Shown in pieces: positions 51,582 to 63,142 of a stretch of DNA of 64,000 nucleotides. This DNA comes from Yersinia kristensenii (lineage in GTDB: Bacteria > Pseudomonadota > Gammaproteobacteria > Enterobacterales > Enterobacteriaceae), in contig NZ_UHIY01000001.1 in assembly GCF_900460525.1 (NCBI RefSeq), positions 4,092,001 to 4,156,000 of the forward strand. The letters are read 5' to 3'. The position numbers and the translations under genes are program-made. Every line of letters starts with the position of its first letter. Within the stretch, counting starts at the first letter, position 1. The notes beneath the pieces are model-generated. The model was not told the origin of the DNA. It made no database searches and saw only the letters and a list, made by a program, of their open reading frames with translations.

Positions 51582-52851
51582 TTATCCGATCCCACGTTAA
51601 ACGCGGATCGAAGGTTAATGCAGCAAACATGGTCAGGATAACCACCATGGCAAATAGCAGCGCACCAATCGCCGGATAAATACTCATCAGTTGCCCGATA
51701 CGCACCAATGACGACAGCACCGCGATAACAAAGACATCAATCATTGACCAGCGGCCAACAAACTCCACTATCTCATAAATAAAATGCATCCGTTCAGTGT
51801 CGGTATTACCCTTGCCTTTTGCATCCCAACATAACCAGCCGATCGCCAGCATTTTCAATGACGGCACCATAATACTGGCAATAAAAATCACCATCGCCAC
51901 CGGATAAGAACCTTCACTCCACAAGAAAATCACCCCCGCCATGATGGTGGAGTTCATTTGGTTCCCCAAACTTTCGGTGATCATAATGGGCATTAAGTTA
52001 GCTGGAATATACAACAAGATAGACGTGACTAATAATGCCATTGTCCACTGTAAGCTATTGCGGCGGCGGATATAACCATGAGTATGGCAACGCGGGCATT
52101 CCACCTGAGCTTGCGGCAAAATGGCAGTGCAGCACGCACAAGAGCGCAGGCCTTGGCGCAAACCCGTTCGGCCCGCAATAAGAGGGTGAGGTAACACCGG
52201 TGCAGGGGCGATATCTTGCCACATCCAATGGCGATCGACACATTGGAAAGCACGCACTTGTAACAAGCAGAATAAACAATATGGGACAAAGCTGCTGCCG
52301 ATGCCAATTTCACCATAGGCCATCAGTTTGACAAAACTGACCAGTACACCGGCGAGGAAAATTTCCACCATGCACCAGGTTTTAAATTGGAATAATGCTT
52401 TTGCCATCAGCGCCTTCCAACGATGCGGCATACGCACTCGCAGGCAAAGCAGGATGATAGCCACCATACAGAAAGCCGGTATTAACTGAACCAAAACCAT
52501 AAATAACGTTGCCATGCTGGCATAGTTATCTGCCACCATCACTTTGGGTATTTGGATCAAGGTTATTTCGCTGGTGATCCCCGCCACACGCATGTTGACG
52601 AAGGGAAACATATTAGCCAGCAATAACATAAACAATGCGCTGATAGCATAACCTACCGGGCGCTTACGTGGCTCATCCCACCGCGCAGTCAGTGTGGTTT
52701 TACAGCGCGGACATACCGCTTTGGTGCCGTATGGCAGAGGAGGTAAGGCCACTGACATGTCGCACTGCCGGCACAGGATCACATTCCCTGTCTGCCCGGA
52801 GTGCTCGCCGTGCTCAGGCTGAATTACAGAACACAATATCGAATCCCTCAC
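51541..52851 (-). CDS. pqiA: inner membrane lipid transport protein PqiA
   Basis: A 436-residue integral membrane protein with two PqiA repeats. Each starts with a zinc-like Cys motif: CRQCDMSVALP..CPRC and CACCTAILP..CPRC. Many hydrophobic helices follow. It is the inner-membrane part of the PqiABC system, induced by paraquat and involved in envelope lipid homeostasis. It is the first gene of the pqi operon. Confidence 0.93.
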   Translation of the reverse strand: MRDSILCSVIQPEHGEHSGQTGNVILCRQCDMSVALPPLPYGTKAVCPRCKTTLTARWDEPRKRPVGYAISALFMLLLANMFPFVNMRVAGITSEITLIQIPKVMVADNYASMATLFMVLVQLIPAFCMVAIILLCLRVRMPHRWKALMAKALFQFKTWCMVEIFLAGVLVSFVKLMAYGEIGIGSSFVPYCLFCLLQVRAFQCVDRHWMWQDIAPAPVLPHPLIAGRTGLRQGLRSCACCTAILPQAQVECPRCHTHGYIRRRNSLQWTMALLVTSILLYIPANLMPIMITESLGNQMNSTIMAGVIFLWSEGSYPVAMVIFIASIMVPSLKMLAIGWLCWDAKGKGNTDTERMHFIYEIVEFVGRWSMIDVFVIAVLSSLVRIGQLMSIYPAIGALLFAMVVILTMFAALTFDPRLTWDRISETTQKEPQGDGQ

Positions 52852-53074
52852 GGCTGAACTGTATCCCCTTCATCTTTCAAAGCGCAGGTGTGTTGGCTGT
52901 TCTCGTCACCCGAATCACTTACCTGAGTAAGCTCATCGGGGTTCTCTCGCTTGCCGCCTTCCTGCACCTTGAAATCTATTGGGGATAGCCAAGTGCTATA
53001 TTGTCACGATACTAATATAACAATAGATATATTATCGTATAACTTATCACCTGACAGAACGGCGAAAAACCATT

Positions 53075-54988
53075 TTAGCCGTTTTTCTGAGCTTCCAGCT
53101 CTTCCCAGCGACTAAATGCCACTTCTAGTGCCTGTTCGGCATCAGCTAATGCTTGCAAAACCTGTTGTGTCTCTGCATGTGGACGGGAGAAGAAATCTGC
53201 ATGGCTGACTTCGGCTTGTAACCCACTGATTTCACATTCCAGTTTTTCTAGCTGCTGCGGTAACTGATCCAACTCGCGCTGCAAGTTGTAGCTCAGTTTA
53301 CCGGGACGTTTTGCCGCAGGGGCGTTGTTTTTCACCGGTGCAGCCGCTTTAGTTTCTTCAACTTTAGCCGCTACTTGACGAATAGGTTTTGCCTCAGCGC
53401 GCTGCTGGTGAGCATCATAATAACCGCCCACAAAGCTGCTGATTTGGCCATTGCCTTCAAAAATCCAGCACTCTGTTACCGAGTTATCCACGAATTGACG
53501 GTCATGGCTGACCAGCAATACGGTGCCTTGATAGCTATCGACCATTTCTTCCAACAACTCCAGTGTTTCCACATCCAGATCGTTGGTCGGTTCATCGAGG
53601 ATCAGCAAGTTGCTTGGCTTCAGGAATAATTTAGCCAATAACAGGCGATTACGCTCACCACCAGACAAAGCTTTCACGGGGGTCATGGCGCGTTTCGGGT
53701 GGAACAAGAAGTCTTGCAGATAGCCCAGAACATGGCGTGAACGGCCATTGACCATCACTTCCTGCTTACCTTCGGCCAGGTTATCCATCACCGTGCGCTC
53801 GGGATCAAGCTCTGCGCGGTGCTGGTCAAAATAGGCCACTTCCAATTTGGTCCCGCAATGTACTTTACCGCTGTCGGCTTTAAGCTGACCGAGCATCAGT
53901 TTCAGTAAGGTGGTTTTACCACAACCATTCGGCCCCACCAGCGCAATTTTGTCGCCACGCTGTACTTGCGCGGTGAAATCTTTCACCAGCACTTTGCCAT
54001 CAACCTGATAGTTAACATTTTCCAGATCAAAGACAATTTTGCCCGAACGCACCGTTTCTTCCACTTGCATCTTGGCGGTGCCCATCACTTCGCGACGCTC
54101 TGAACGCTCCATCCGCAGCGCTTTCAAGGCGCGAACACGCCCCTCATTACGAGTACGTCGTGCTTTGATTCCTTGGCGAATCCACACTTCCTCTTGCGCT
54201 AATTTGCGGTCAAATTCAGCATTTTGCAGCTCTTCAACCCGCAGTGCTTCTTCTTTGCTGGCAAGGTACAGTTCGTAATTACCCGGCCATGACACCAATT
54301 TGCCGCGATCCAGATCGACAATACGTGTTGCCATCGCACGAATAAAGGAACGGTCATGGGAAATAAATACAATGCTGCCCTGGAAATCTTTCAGGAAGCC
54401 TTCCAGCCAGTTAATGGTTTCGATATCCAAATGGTTGGTCGGTTCATCCAGCAGCAGCACTTTTGGTGAGCTCACCAATGCGCGACCTAATGCCGCTTTA
54501 CGCAACCAACCACCCGACAGAGATGAAAGCTCCGCATCGGCTGATAAACCCAACTGAACCAAGACTTCCTGAATACGGCTGTCTAATTGCCATAACCCCT
54601 GATGGTCCAGAATTTCCTGCAATGCTGCCAGGCGATTAAGGTTTTTTTCGCTCGGGTCAAGTTCAACCTGATGCAGGGTGGCATGATAAGCTTTCAGATG
54701 CTCGGCTTGTTCTTGTACGCCTTCTGCAACAAAATCAAACACGGTTCCGGCTACATTGCGCGGGGGATCTTGTTGCAAACGTGCGACAATCAAATCCTGC
54801 TCATAAATGATCCGGCCATCATCCAATGCAATTTCTTTGCTCAGAATTTTCAACAAGGTAGATTTGCCCGCGCCATTACGGCCCACCAGACAAACACGCT
54901 CGTTTGGCTCAATATGCAATTCAGTATTATCTAATAAAGGGGCATCGCTGAACGACAGCCAAGCACCGGACATGCTAATTAACGACAT
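53075..54988 (-). CDS. uup: ABC-F ATPase Uup
   Basis: A 637-residue soluble protein. ATG at 54988 (MSLISMSGAWLSF) matches the E. coli start and comes five bases after the rlmL stop. Two ABC domains (Walker A GRNGAGKST and GPNGCGKTT; signature LSGGWL and LSGGERNR), a linker and a C-terminal DNA-binding coiled coil. Uup acts on ribosomes and in branched DNA and transposon excision control. Confidence 0.95.
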   Translation of the reverse strand: MSLISMSGAWLSFSDAPLLDNTELHIEPNERVCLVGRNGAGKSTLLKILSKEIALDDGRIIYEQDLIVARLQQDPPRNVAGTVFDFVAEGVQEQAEHLKAYHATLHQVELDPSEKNLNRLAALQEILDHQGLWQLDSRIQEVLVQLGLSADAELSSLSGGWLRKAALGRALVSSPKVLLLDEPTNHLDIETINWLEGFLKDFQGSIVFISHDRSFIRAMATRIVDLDRGKLVSWPGNYELYLASKEEALRVEELQNAEFDRKLAQEEVWIRQGIKARRTRNEGRVRALKALRMERSERREVMGTAKMQVEETVRSGKIVFDLENVNYQVDGKVLVKDFTAQVQRGDKIALVGPNGCGKTTLLKLMLGQLKADSGKVHCGTKLEVAYFDQHRAELDPERTVMDNLAEGKQEVMVNGRSRHVLGYLQDFLFHPKRAMTPVKALSGGERNRLLLAKLFLKPSNLLILDEPTNDLDVETLELLEEMVDSYQGTVLLVSHDRQFVDNSVTECWIFEGNGQISSFVGGYYDAHQQRAEAKPIRQVAAKVEETKAAAPVKNNAPAAKRPGKLSYNLQRELDQLPQQLEKLECEISGLQAEVSHADFFSRPHAETQQVLQALADAEQALEVAFSRWEELEAQKNG

Positions 54989-54993
54989 AGTTT

Positions 54994-57114
54994 CTACTTT
55001 TCCTCGTGGCTGTGGGTAACCAGCCAACAGTTGTGGATTTGACGATTGCGGGCAAAGTCTTCAGATTGTGTTTGCGCGGTGATTTCTTTCGCTTCCAATC
55101 CCAACGCCTTTATCCCGTCCAAATCCATCTGGAAACCGCGCTTATTGTTCGAGAACATGATTGTTCCCTTACGGCGCAATAACCGTTTAAGTTCTTTCAT
55201 CAGCACTAAATGATCGCGCTGAACATCAAAGGTGGTCTCCATTCGCTTAGAGTTGGAGAACGTCGGCGGATCAATAAAGATCACATCGAATTGCTCATCA
55301 GTGTTACTCAGCCAAGAGAGGCAATCAGCCTGAATCAAGCGGTGTTGTTGGCCGGTTAAGCCATTAGCGCGCAGGTTTTTCTCAGCCCATTCCAAATAGG
55401 TACGCGACATATCAACAGTAGTCGTACTGCGCGCACCGCCCAGCCCAGCATGGACACTGGCAGTACCGGTATAAGCAAACAGGTTAAGGAAATCTTTACC
55501 TTGACTCATTTTGCCCAGCATCTGGCGAGCAATACGGTGATCAAGGAACAAGCCAGTATCAAGGTAATCAGTCAGGTTAACCCATAGTTTGGCATTATAT
55601 TCACTTACCAGCAGGAACTCGCCTTTCTGCGCCAATTTCTCGTATTGATTTTTGCCTTTCTGGCGTTCACGTGTTTTCAACACCAACTGGTTGGATGGCA
55701 GATTCAACACCGCCAAGGTGGCATTAATCACATCAAACAGGCGCTGACGCGCTTTTTGTGCATCAATGGTTTTCGGTGGCGCATACTCTTGCACCACAAC
55801 TTTGCTGCCATAGCGGTCGACGGCTACGTTATAATCCGGCAAATCGGCGTCATACAGGCGGTAGCATTCAATGCCCTGCTGTTTAGCCCATTTATCCAAC
55901 TTTTTCACATTCTTACGCAGGCGGTTAGCATAATCCTCAGCGACCTGAACACCCGCAGCACCCTGTGGGTTTGCCGCTAATTGGTAGTTTTTCTGCACAC
56001 AATCTAATGGGCCATTCTTCGCTTTGAATTCGCGTTCTGCGCGCAATTGCAAGCAACTCAGCAGTTCCGGCGAGGCACTGAACAGGGATAAACGCCAGCC
56101 ACCAAAAGCGCTTTTCATCATGCGGCCCAGCATATTGTGCAGCGCAATCAATGCCGGTTCGCTTTCCAACCGCTCACCGTAAGGCGGGTTACTGATAACT
56201 GTCCCGACAGGCCCTTCTGGTAATGGATTCACTAGCTTACTGACATCATTGGCATTGAAGGTAATCAGTTCGGCTACCCCAGCGCGACGGGCGTTAGCCC
56301 TGGCCATCTCAATGACGCGGCGGTCAATATCAGAGCCAAAGAAGCGGGAGGTCGTTTCCTGCAAACCACGGTGCGCACGAACTTGCGCTTCGGTGGTCAA
56401 TTCACGCCACAGCTCTTCGTTAAAAGCACTCCAGGCGGTAAAACCCCAATGCGCCCGATGCAGCCCTGGGGCGCGATCTGATGCCATCATGGCAGCTTCA
56501 ATCAGCAAGGTCCCAGAACCACACATCGGATCGACCATCGGTGTACCCAACTGCCAGCCAGAACGTTGGATAATGGCTGCTGCCAGGTTTTCTTTCAACG
56601 GTGCCTGGCCGGTCAGATCACGATAACCGCGCTGATGCAGCCCTTCGCCGCTGAGATCCAGCGCAACACTGGCCATATCCCGTTGCAGGAACACATTCAC
56701 CCGGATATCCGGCTGCTGTTTAGCCACGGTTGGGCGCTGATCCAGTTTACGGGTAAAGCTATCGACGATGGCATCTTTGACTTTTAATGCCCCGTACTGA
56801 CTATTGCGAATTTCGTCATTCACACCGCTAAAATGCACGGCAAAGGTTTTTTCCACACCAAAAATTGATGGCCAGTCAATCGCCTGTACCCCAAGATACA
56901 AGTCTAAATCACTGTAAACTTTAAAATCGTTGAGTGGTAACAAAATGCGCGAAGCCAAGCGGCTCCACAACAGGCTTTGGTACATGAGTCGATCGTCGCC
57001 CTGAAAATGTACCCCACCCTGTACTATTTTACAGTCGTGAGCGCCCAGCGCTTCGAGTTCGCTTTTTAACAGTTCTTCCAGTCCACGCGCCGTGCTGGCA
57101 AACAGAGAGTTCAT
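54994..57114 (-). CDS. rlmL: 23S rRNA methyltransferase RlmL/RlmK
   Basis: A 706-residue fusion. The N-terminal half (THUMP plus RlmL) makes m2G2445; conserved '[14 protein letters not shown]' and [10 protein letters not shown]. The C-terminal half (RlmK) makes m7G2069; '[18 protein letters not shown]' and [11 protein letters not shown]. It acts on 23S rRNA and precedes uup in one operon. Length fits E. coli. Confidence 0.96.
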   Translation of the reverse strand: MNSLFASTARGLEELLKSELEALGAHDCKIVQGGVHFQGDDRLMYQSLLWSRLASRILLPLNDFKVYSDLDLYLGVQAIDWPSIFGVEKTFAVHFSGVNDEIRNSQYGALKVKDAIVDSFTRKLDQRPTVAKQQPDIRVNVFLQRDMASVALDLSGEGLHQRGYRDLTGQAPLKENLAAAIIQRSGWQLGTPMVDPMCGSGTLLIEAAMMASDRAPGLHRAHWGFTAWSAFNEELWRELTTEAQVRAHRGLQETTSRFFGSDIDRRVIEMARANARRAGVAELITFNANDVSKLVNPLPEGPVGTVISNPPYGERLESEPALIALHNMLGRMMKSAFGGWRLSLFSASPELLSCLQLRAEREFKAKNGPLDCVQKNYQLAANPQGAAGVQVAEDYANRLRKNVKKLDKWAKQQGIECYRLYDADLPDYNVAVDRYGSKVVVQEYAPPKTIDAQKARQRLFDVINATLAVLNLPSNQLVLKTRERQKGKNQYEKLAQKGEFLLVSEYNAKLWVNLTDYLDTGLFLDHRIARQMLGKMSQGKDFLNLFAYTGTASVHAGLGGARSTTTVDMSRTYLEWAEKNLRANGLTGQQHRLIQADCLSWLSNTDEQFDVIFIDPPTFSNSKRMETTFDVQRDHLVLMKELKRLLRRKGTIMFSNNKRGFQMDLDGIKALGLEAKEITAQTQSEDFARNRQIHNCWLVTHSHEEK

Positions 57115-57213
57115 ATCGCACTATCACCAAAAAGAAAATTGTTGCGCATTATAGCTAATCCCAGCAGCTTGTCATAAAGTTGCTCCCTCTTATTTAATAC
57201 TCGCACGGAGGCA

Positions 57214-58326
57214 ATGGTGATTACCCTCTCCCGACTCTATGTTCATCCGGTAAAATCCATGCGCGGTTTGCAGCTTTCTCATGCACAAGTCAGCAGCAGC
57301 GGATTGGCTTTTGACCGCGTATTTATGATTACCGAACCAGATGGCACTTTTATTACTGCACGCCAATATCCGAAGATGGTGATGTTTACCCCCGCTTTAA
57401 TGTCAGACGGCTTATATCTCACTGCCCCTGATGGCGAGAGTGCCAGTATCCGCTTTAATGATTTTTTAGCCAATGCCGAACCGACCGAAGTTTGGGGAAA
57501 TCATTTTACCGCGCTCATTGCCCCTGTGGCGATCAACAACTGGCTCAGCGGCTATTTTCAGCGAGAAGTACAATTACGCTGGTTAGGCGCGGAATTAACC
57601 CGACGGGTAAAACCCATGCCGGAAATTCCACTATCATTTGCCGATGGCTTCCCTTATCTACTGATTAATGAAGCTTCGTTTAAAGAATTACAGCAACGCT
57701 GCCCCGGCAGTATAAAACTGGAACAATTTCGTCCTAATTTGGTCGTGACCGGCGCGAGTGCATTTGCTGAAGACAGTTGGCAGGTTATCCGAGTTGGCGA
57801 TATTACTTTTGATTTGGTTAAGCCATGCAGCCGCTGTGTATTAACCACCGTCAGTGTTGAGCGCGGTCGCAAGCATCCAACGGGCGAGCCTTTACAAACA
57901 CTACAGACATTCCGAACCGCCGAGAATGGTGATATCGACTTTGGTCAGAATATGGTGGCCAGAAACAGTGGTATTATTCGGGTTGGAGATGAAGTGGAGA
58001 TTCTGTCAACCAAACCACCACGCCCCTATGCCGCTGGAGCGATAGTTGAAAGCCTTAGCGCACCGCAAGATCAATCCAAAACTATATCCATTGAATATAA
58101 TGGCATTCGCTTTAACGGTAATAATCAGCAGGTATTATTGGAACAACTGGAACAACAAAATATCCGTATTCCTTACTCTTGCCGAGCGGGAATATGTGGT
58201 AGTTGTAGAATTACCTTAGTCGATGGCGATGTCGCACCGTTAAAACAAAGCGCTATTGGCAATGACGGGACGATACTTTGTTGCAGTTGCATACCCAAAG
58301 GAAATATTACTCTTAGCGGAAAATAA
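57214..58326 (+). CDS. ycbX: YcbX, MOSC domain with 2Fe-2S ferredoxin
   Basis: A 370-residue protein. Residues 1-120 are the MOSC N-terminal beta-barrel ([15 protein letters not shown]), 130-260 the MOSC core with '[14 protein letters not shown]' which binds the molybdenum cofactor, and 285-370 a ferredoxin with C-x4-C-x2-C (CRAGICGSC) and final Cys in CCSCI. In E. coli it reduces N-hydroxylated bases with CysJ. Start is ATG at 57214 with GGAGG upstream. Confidence 0.95.
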   Translation: MVITLSRLYVHPVKSMRGLQLSHAQVSSSGLAFDRVFMITEPDGTFITARQYPKMVMFTPALMSDGLYLTAPDGESASIRFNDFLANAEPTEVWGNHFTALIAPVAINNWLSGYFQREVQLRWLGAELTRRVKPMPEIPLSFADGFPYLLINEASFKELQQRCPGSIKLEQFRPNLVVTGASAFAEDSWQVIRVGDITFDLVKPCSRCVLTTVSVERGRKHPTGEPLQTLQTFRTAENGDIDFGQNMVARNSGIIRVGDEVEILSTKPPRPYAAGAIVESLSAPQDQSKTISIEYNGIRFNGNNQQVLLEQLEQQNIRIPYSCRAGICGSCRITLVDGDVAPLKQSAIGNDGTILCCSCIPKGNITLSGK

Positions 58327-58565
58327 GATACAAATCGGTCAGGAACATATTTGAATGCGACTCGCAGAAGCGAAGCCCATGGACGGGCCGAGTAAGGAGA
58401 GCAGCCAACGCACATGCGGCTTGAAGTATGACAAGTATATACTCTAGATAATTCGAGTTGCAGGAAGGCGGTAATCGAATGAATCCCGATGAGTTGACAT
58501 CAGTCAATGACTCGGGTGAAGGAGTGCAGCCAACGCACATGCGGCTTGAAGTATGACGAGTATAA
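58327..58565. repeat. two intergenic repeat elements, Yersinia/Serratia type
   Basis: A 39-base unit starting GCAGCCAACGCACATGCGGC occurs at 58401-58439 and 58526-58564 with one mismatch. Around the second copy an outer palindrome-like frame begins with ATACTCTAGATAATTCGAG at 58439 and ends at 58564. The first copy is partial. These match a repeat type I know from Yersinia and Serratia intergenic regions; copy number in the genome is not visible. Confidence 0.75.
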
Positions 58566-58570
58566 CGGGA

Positions 58571-59122
58571 TTATACTGCTCGGTCATAGGCCGTCGTAGT
58601 GTAAACCTCTTGAATCACTAATGGTAACAAACGGTCATTCATTATTTTTATCGCATCGCCCAATGCCAACTGACGGCCAGCTAATACGACTTGGGGCTGC
58701 GCTAATAAACACAAACTGGCAGTGTCACCGGATTCAACTACTAACAAACTAATCTCTTCGTTACTATCCAATACTTTTACTGTAGCCAGTGCCGCATTCT
58801 GTGGTATCCAAGTTTTAGGCTGTTGTGCAAAATACCAGCTTTTGGGCATTAATGGTTTTAGAAAACGACATGCAACCAAAGCATTTAATATTAATTCTGA
58901 ACGTTGCTCATGGCCCATTTTAATTTGGCGGCATTGATCTTCAAATTCAAAATAAAGCGCGGCATCATCAACGCAAAATGCAGATTCATCAAAGGCATCA
59001 GGAGTTAACATTTTAGACGGGAACCGCGACCGAAATATCATACCATTGGCTAAATCCAACATGAGCCTGTCATGTTCGATATCAAAATACCAACGCCATT
59101 TATCGTCTGGTTTAATCCGCAT
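58571..59122 (-). CDS. zapC: cell division protein ZapC
   Basis: A 183-residue protein starting [14 protein letters not shown]. '[20 protein letters not shown]' and '[37 protein letters not shown]' (in part [16 protein letters not shown] and [15 protein letters not shown]) are ZapC blocks. ZapC binds FtsZ and stabilises the Z ring. Position next to pyrD agrees. Confidence 0.93.
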   Translation of the reverse strand: MRIKPDDKWRWYFDIEHDRLMLDLANGMIFRSRFPSKMLTPDAFDESAFCVDDAALYFEFEDQCRQIKMGHEQRSELILNALVACRFLKPLMPKSWYFAQQPKTWIPQNAALATVKVLDSNEEISLLVVESGDTASLCLLAQPQVVLAGRQLALGDAIKIMNDRLLPLVIQEVYTTTAYDRAV

Positions 59123-59295
59123 ATTTTACCCTTCCCGCCACGTTCGCCAACATTATTGACTCAATAACTGAGCACTTACCCACCTAATTGCACTAAATCA
59201 TATAAGGCTTTTGATGTATATTTAATCTATAGGGATAAAATATAGACGAGCTGGGGGAATAAATAAACCCCCAGACAAGTAAAGAAGATAAATAA

Positions 59296-60306
59296 TTAGA
59301 TATGAGTAATGATATTCTTAATCAAACTTGGTCCATGGAAGATAAATCCGGAATAAATTTGAATCAATGAAGCACCCGCAGCCATTTTTTCCCGCGCAGC
59401 AATGACCGAGTCAATTCCACCGACGCCAATAATAGGTAAACGGCCCTGCAACTCTTGCGATAAACGGCGAATCACTTCAGTACTGCGTAATTGTAATGGA
59501 CGGCCACTTAACCCTCCGGCTTGTTCGCAATAATTTAAACCCTGAATGAGGGAACGATCTAAAGTTGTATTAGTGGCAATAACACCATCTATATTATGGC
59601 GAACCAAGCTATCCGCTATTTGGATCAATTCTTCTTCTGTAAGATCCGGCGCGATCTTAACTGCGACAGGAACATACTTATGATGCCGCTGATGTAATTC
59701 AGTTTGTTTATTTTTAATTGCTGCCAACAAATCATCCAGTGCTTCACCATACTGCAAAGACCGTAATCCTGGAGTATTAGGCGATGAAATATTAATCGCA
59801 ATATAGCCGGCATAAGGATAAATTTTATCCATGCAAATCAAGTAATCTTCTTTGCCCTGCTCTACCGGAGTATCTTTATTCTTACCAATATTAATACCTA
59901 AAATACCGCCAAAATGTGATTTTTTAACGTTTTCAATTAAGTTATCAACCCCGTGATTATTAAAACCCATACGATTGATCAAACCTTCGGCCTCGACGAC
60001 CCTAAACAATCTTGGTTTATCATTTCCTGACTGTGGCCGTGGTGTGACTGTCCCGACTTCAATAAAACCAAACCCCATCGCGCCCAGAGCATCAATGCAC
60101 TCACCATCTTTATCCAAACCTGCAGCTAAGCCTAATGGATTTTTGAATGACAGCCCCATGCAACTTACTGGTTTGGTTGGCACTGATTGGCGAATCAAGA
60201 ATTGAAGTGGCGTGCCAGTAACGCGTTTTAACTGGCGAAAAGTGAGTTCATGTGCACGTTCTGGATCAAGCTGAAAGAGTGCTTTTTTGACAAGTGGATA
60301 ATACAT
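59296..60306 (-). CDS. pyrD: dihydroorotate dehydrogenase (quinone) PyrD
   Basis: A 336-residue enzyme; ATG at 60306 ([11 protein letters not shown]) follows AGGAG and matches E. coli. FMN-binding and catalytic motifs: [31 protein letters not shown] with the catalytic Ser, and [19 protein letters not shown]. It oxidises dihydroorotate to orotate at the inner membrane. A PurR box lies upstream (60370-60385). Confidence 0.96.
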   Translation of the reverse strand: MYYPLVKKALFQLDPERAHELTFRQLKRVTGTPLQFLIRQSVPTKPVSCMGLSFKNPLGLAAGLDKDGECIDALGAMGFGFIEVGTVTPRPQSGNDKPRLFRVVEAEGLINRMGFNNHGVDNLIENVKKSHFGGILGINIGKNKDTPVEQGKEDYLICMDKIYPYAGYIAINISSPNTPGLRSLQYGEALDDLLAAIKNKQTELHQRHHKYVPVAVKIAPDLTEEELIQIADSLVRHNIDGVIATNTTLDRSLIQGLNYCEQAGGLSGRPLQLRSTEVIRRLSQELQGRLPIIGVGGIDSVIAAREKMAAGASLIQIYSGFIFHGPSLIKNIITHI

Positions 60307-60369
60307 GTAATCTCCTGAGCGGGCAGTGACTAGCCGTTGATGTTGGAATGGTAAATTCATCTTTCAGGA

Positions 60370-60385
60370 AAGTAAACGTTTGCGA
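60370..60385 (-). promoter_or_regulatory. PurR operator of pyrD
   Basis: AAGTAAACGTTTGCGA matches 13 of 16 bases of the symmetric PurR consensus ACGCAAACGTTTGCGT. It lies 64 bases upstream of the pyrD ATG. E. coli pyrD is a PurR target, which supports the call. Confidence 0.7.
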
Positions 60386-60526
60386 AGTAAAGCCATGCAA
60401 AGACCTTGTTCTATGAAGTTACTCTAGTGTTAACAAATATAAGGATAAAAAAATAGAGGGCCATTATGCCCCCTATTTATTTAAACAATGACTTCTACAA
60501 ATTATTTACTTTTGCAAATAGCCAAC

Positions 60527-63142
60527 TTATGCCGCTAATGCTTTAGTTATCTTCTCGTATAAATCACCAGACAAATTATCCAGTGTTTTCAATTGTTCCA
60601 AGGCCTGACGCATCAAAGTTTGACGCCCTGAATCATAACGTTTCAAACGAATCAGTGGCTCAATCAAACGAGCAGCAACCTGTGGATTACGGGTATTCAA
60701 ATCACTGAGTATTTCTACCAGGAATTGATAACCGCTACCGTCAGTGGCATGGAAAGCTGCTGGGTTACCGGAAGCAAAACTACCAATTAGCGAGCGAGTG
60801 CGGTTTGGATTACTCAAGCTAAAGGCTGGGTGTTTAAGTAAACCACGCACTTGCGCCAGAACATCCGCTGCCGGGCTGGTTGCTTGCAGAGCAAACCATT
60901 TATCCATCACCAAACCATCATGATTCCAGCGTACATCAAAGGCCGTCAACAACTCATCGCGGCAAGGTAACTGTGCAGCAACAGCAGCCGCGAGCGCTGC
61001 CAACGAGTCAGTCATATTATCTGCCTGATGATATTGGGAAGAAACAAGCTTGTTAGCAAACTCTTCATCCGCAAAGGCAAGGTAATTCAGACAGATATTG
61101 CGCAATGCCCGCTTGGCGATATCTGTGTGTTCAATACGATATTCAGGAGTGATATTCGCCACATAGACAGCCAATAATTCATCAGACAACTCATTTGCCA
61201 GACAACGGGTAATGGCTTCATGTACTGCACTGATCGCTTGCGGATCAATAGTGATGAACAACTCCGCAATTTCATTTTCTGATGGCAGTGTCAGGATCTG
61301 TGCTGCTAGTGCAGGATCAAGATTTTCATCAAGCAATATTGCACGGAAAGCATCAGCCACATGATTAGGTAAACTCAACGGCTGTTTTTGCTGGTATTTA
61401 GCAACATTGAGCTTGATATGAGTTGCCAGCAAACTTTGCGCCGCATCCCAGCGCGAGAATTCATTACGCGCATGCTGCATCAAGAAAGTCAGTTGCTGAT
61501 CACTGTAGGTGTAATCCAGTTTGACTGGTGCAGAAAATTCACGCAATAGGGATGGGATGGGGGTGTGCTCAACATGATCAAAAGTAAAGGTTTGCTCAGC
61601 CTCTGTGACATTCAGAACATGATGAACCGGTAAACCATTTTTCTGTAACGCAATCACGTGGCCTTTACTGTCATAAAGTTCAATATCCAAAGGGATATGC
61701 AATGGCAGTTTTTCCGGCTGATCCGCGGTTGGCAACGTTTTCTGACTAACATGCAGATGATATTGCTGTTTTTCAGCATCATAATCATCACGTACCGTCA
61801 GTATCGGTGTACCCGATTGGCTATACCAGCGGCGGAATAAAGATAAATCAACATTAGATGCATCTTCCATTGCCTGTACGAAATCATCACAGGTCGCCGC
61901 ACTGCCATCATGGCGTTCGAAATAGAGTTGCATGCCCGCCTGGAACTGCTGTTCACCCAGTAAAGTATGCATCATCCGGATGACTTCCGACCCTTTTTCA
62001 TACACCGTCAAGGTGTAGAAATTGTTCATCTCGATGACTTTATCTGGGCGAATAGCGTGAGCCATCGGACTGGCATCTTCGGCAAATTGCGCCGAACGCA
62101 TCACACGAACGTTTTCAATACGATTAACCGAGCGTGAGCCCAAATCGGAACTGAATTCTTGATCACGGAATACCGTTAAGCCCTCTTTCAAGCTTAATTG
62201 GAACCAATCACGGCAAGTTACTCGGTTACCCGTCCAGTTATGGAAATATTCATGACCGATAACAGCTTCAATGTTCAGATAATCTTTATCTGTCGCCGTT
62301 TCTGCTTTTGCCAGAACATATTTTGAGTTGAATACATTCAGCCCTTTGTTTTCCATCGCGCCCATATTGAAGAAATCAACCGCCACAATCATATAGATGT
62401 CGAGGTCATATTCCAGGCCAAAACGGGTTTCATCCCATTTCATGGAGTTTTTCAAAGAGGTCATAGCCCAATCGGCGCGATCCAAATTACCGCGGTCAAC
62501 AAAAAGCTCCAACGCGACTTCGCGGCCAGAGCGAGTAATGAACTTATCACGCAAGACATCGAAATCACCGGCGACCAATGCAAACAGGTAACAAGGTTTT
62601 GGGAACGGATCTTCCCACTTCACCCAATGGCGACCATCATCCAGAACCCCCTGCCCCACGCGGTTACCGTTAGAAAGTAAATAAGGATAAAGCGATTTAT
62701 CGGCAACAATACGGGTGGTAAACCGCGCCAGTACATCAGGGCGATCTAAATAATAGGTAATATGACGAAAACCTTCGGCTTCACATTGTGTGCAGAGTGC
62801 ATTACCGGAAAGATATAGCCCCTCAAGTGCACTATTAGTTGCAGGATGGATATCATTCACGATGGTCAGTGTAAAATTCGCGGGTAACTGCTCAATAACC
62901 AGTGAATTACCCTGCAAATGGTAATGAGGCCATACTTGCCCATCAATGCTAATACTGATGAGTGTTAAATCTTCACCATCTAAGATCAATGGCGTCACAT
63001 CTGCAACCTGACGTTTTACCTGACTGACCGCTGTTACCGTCGTTTTTTGTGCATCAAGTGCAAAGTCTAGAAAGATGTCAGTGATTGTGTAATCCGGCGA
63101 TTTATAATCGTGACGGTATTTAGCTTGCGGCTGTTGTGTCAT
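60527..63142 (-). CDS. pepN: aminopeptidase N PepN
   Basis: An 871-residue M1 metallopeptidase; ATG at 63142 (MTQQPQAKYRHDYKSPDYT) matches E. coli. GAMEN exopeptidase motif (MGAMENKGL) and HEYFHNWTGN with the zinc-binding His residues plus Glu further on. It removes N-terminal residues from peptides in the cytoplasm. It is convergent to no gene here and divergent from pncB. Confidence 0.97.
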   Translation of the reverse strand: MTQQPQAKYRHDYKSPDYTITDIFLDFALDAQKTTVTAVSQVKRQVADVTPLILDGEDLTLISISIDGQVWPHYHLQGNSLVIEQLPANFTLTIVNDIHPATNSALEGLYLSGNALCTQCEAEGFRHITYYLDRPDVLARFTTRIVADKSLYPYLLSNGNRVGQGVLDDGRHWVKWEDPFPKPCYLFALVAGDFDVLRDKFITRSGREVALELFVDRGNLDRADWAMTSLKNSMKWDETRFGLEYDLDIYMIVAVDFFNMGAMENKGLNVFNSKYVLAKAETATDKDYLNIEAVIGHEYFHNWTGNRVTCRDWFQLSLKEGLTVFRDQEFSSDLGSRSVNRIENVRVMRSAQFAEDASPMAHAIRPDKVIEMNNFYTLTVYEKGSEVIRMMHTLLGEQQFQAGMQLYFERHDGSAATCDDFVQAMEDASNVDLSLFRRWYSQSGTPILTVRDDYDAEKQQYHLHVSQKTLPTADQPEKLPLHIPLDIELYDSKGHVIALQKNGLPVHHVLNVTEAEQTFTFDHVEHTPIPSLLREFSAPVKLDYTYSDQQLTFLMQHARNEFSRWDAAQSLLATHIKLNVAKYQQKQPLSLPNHVADAFRAILLDENLDPALAAQILTLPSENEIAELFITIDPQAISAVHEAITRCLANELSDELLAVYVANITPEYRIEHTDIAKRALRNICLNYLAFADEEFANKLVSSQYHQADNMTDSLAALAAAVAAQLPCRDELLTAFDVRWNHDGLVMDKWFALQATSPAADVLAQVRGLLKHPAFSLSNPNRTRSLIGSFASGNPAAFHATDGSGYQFLVEILSDLNTRNPQVAARLIEPLIRLKRYDSGRQTLMRQALEQLKTLDNLSGDLYEKITKALAA

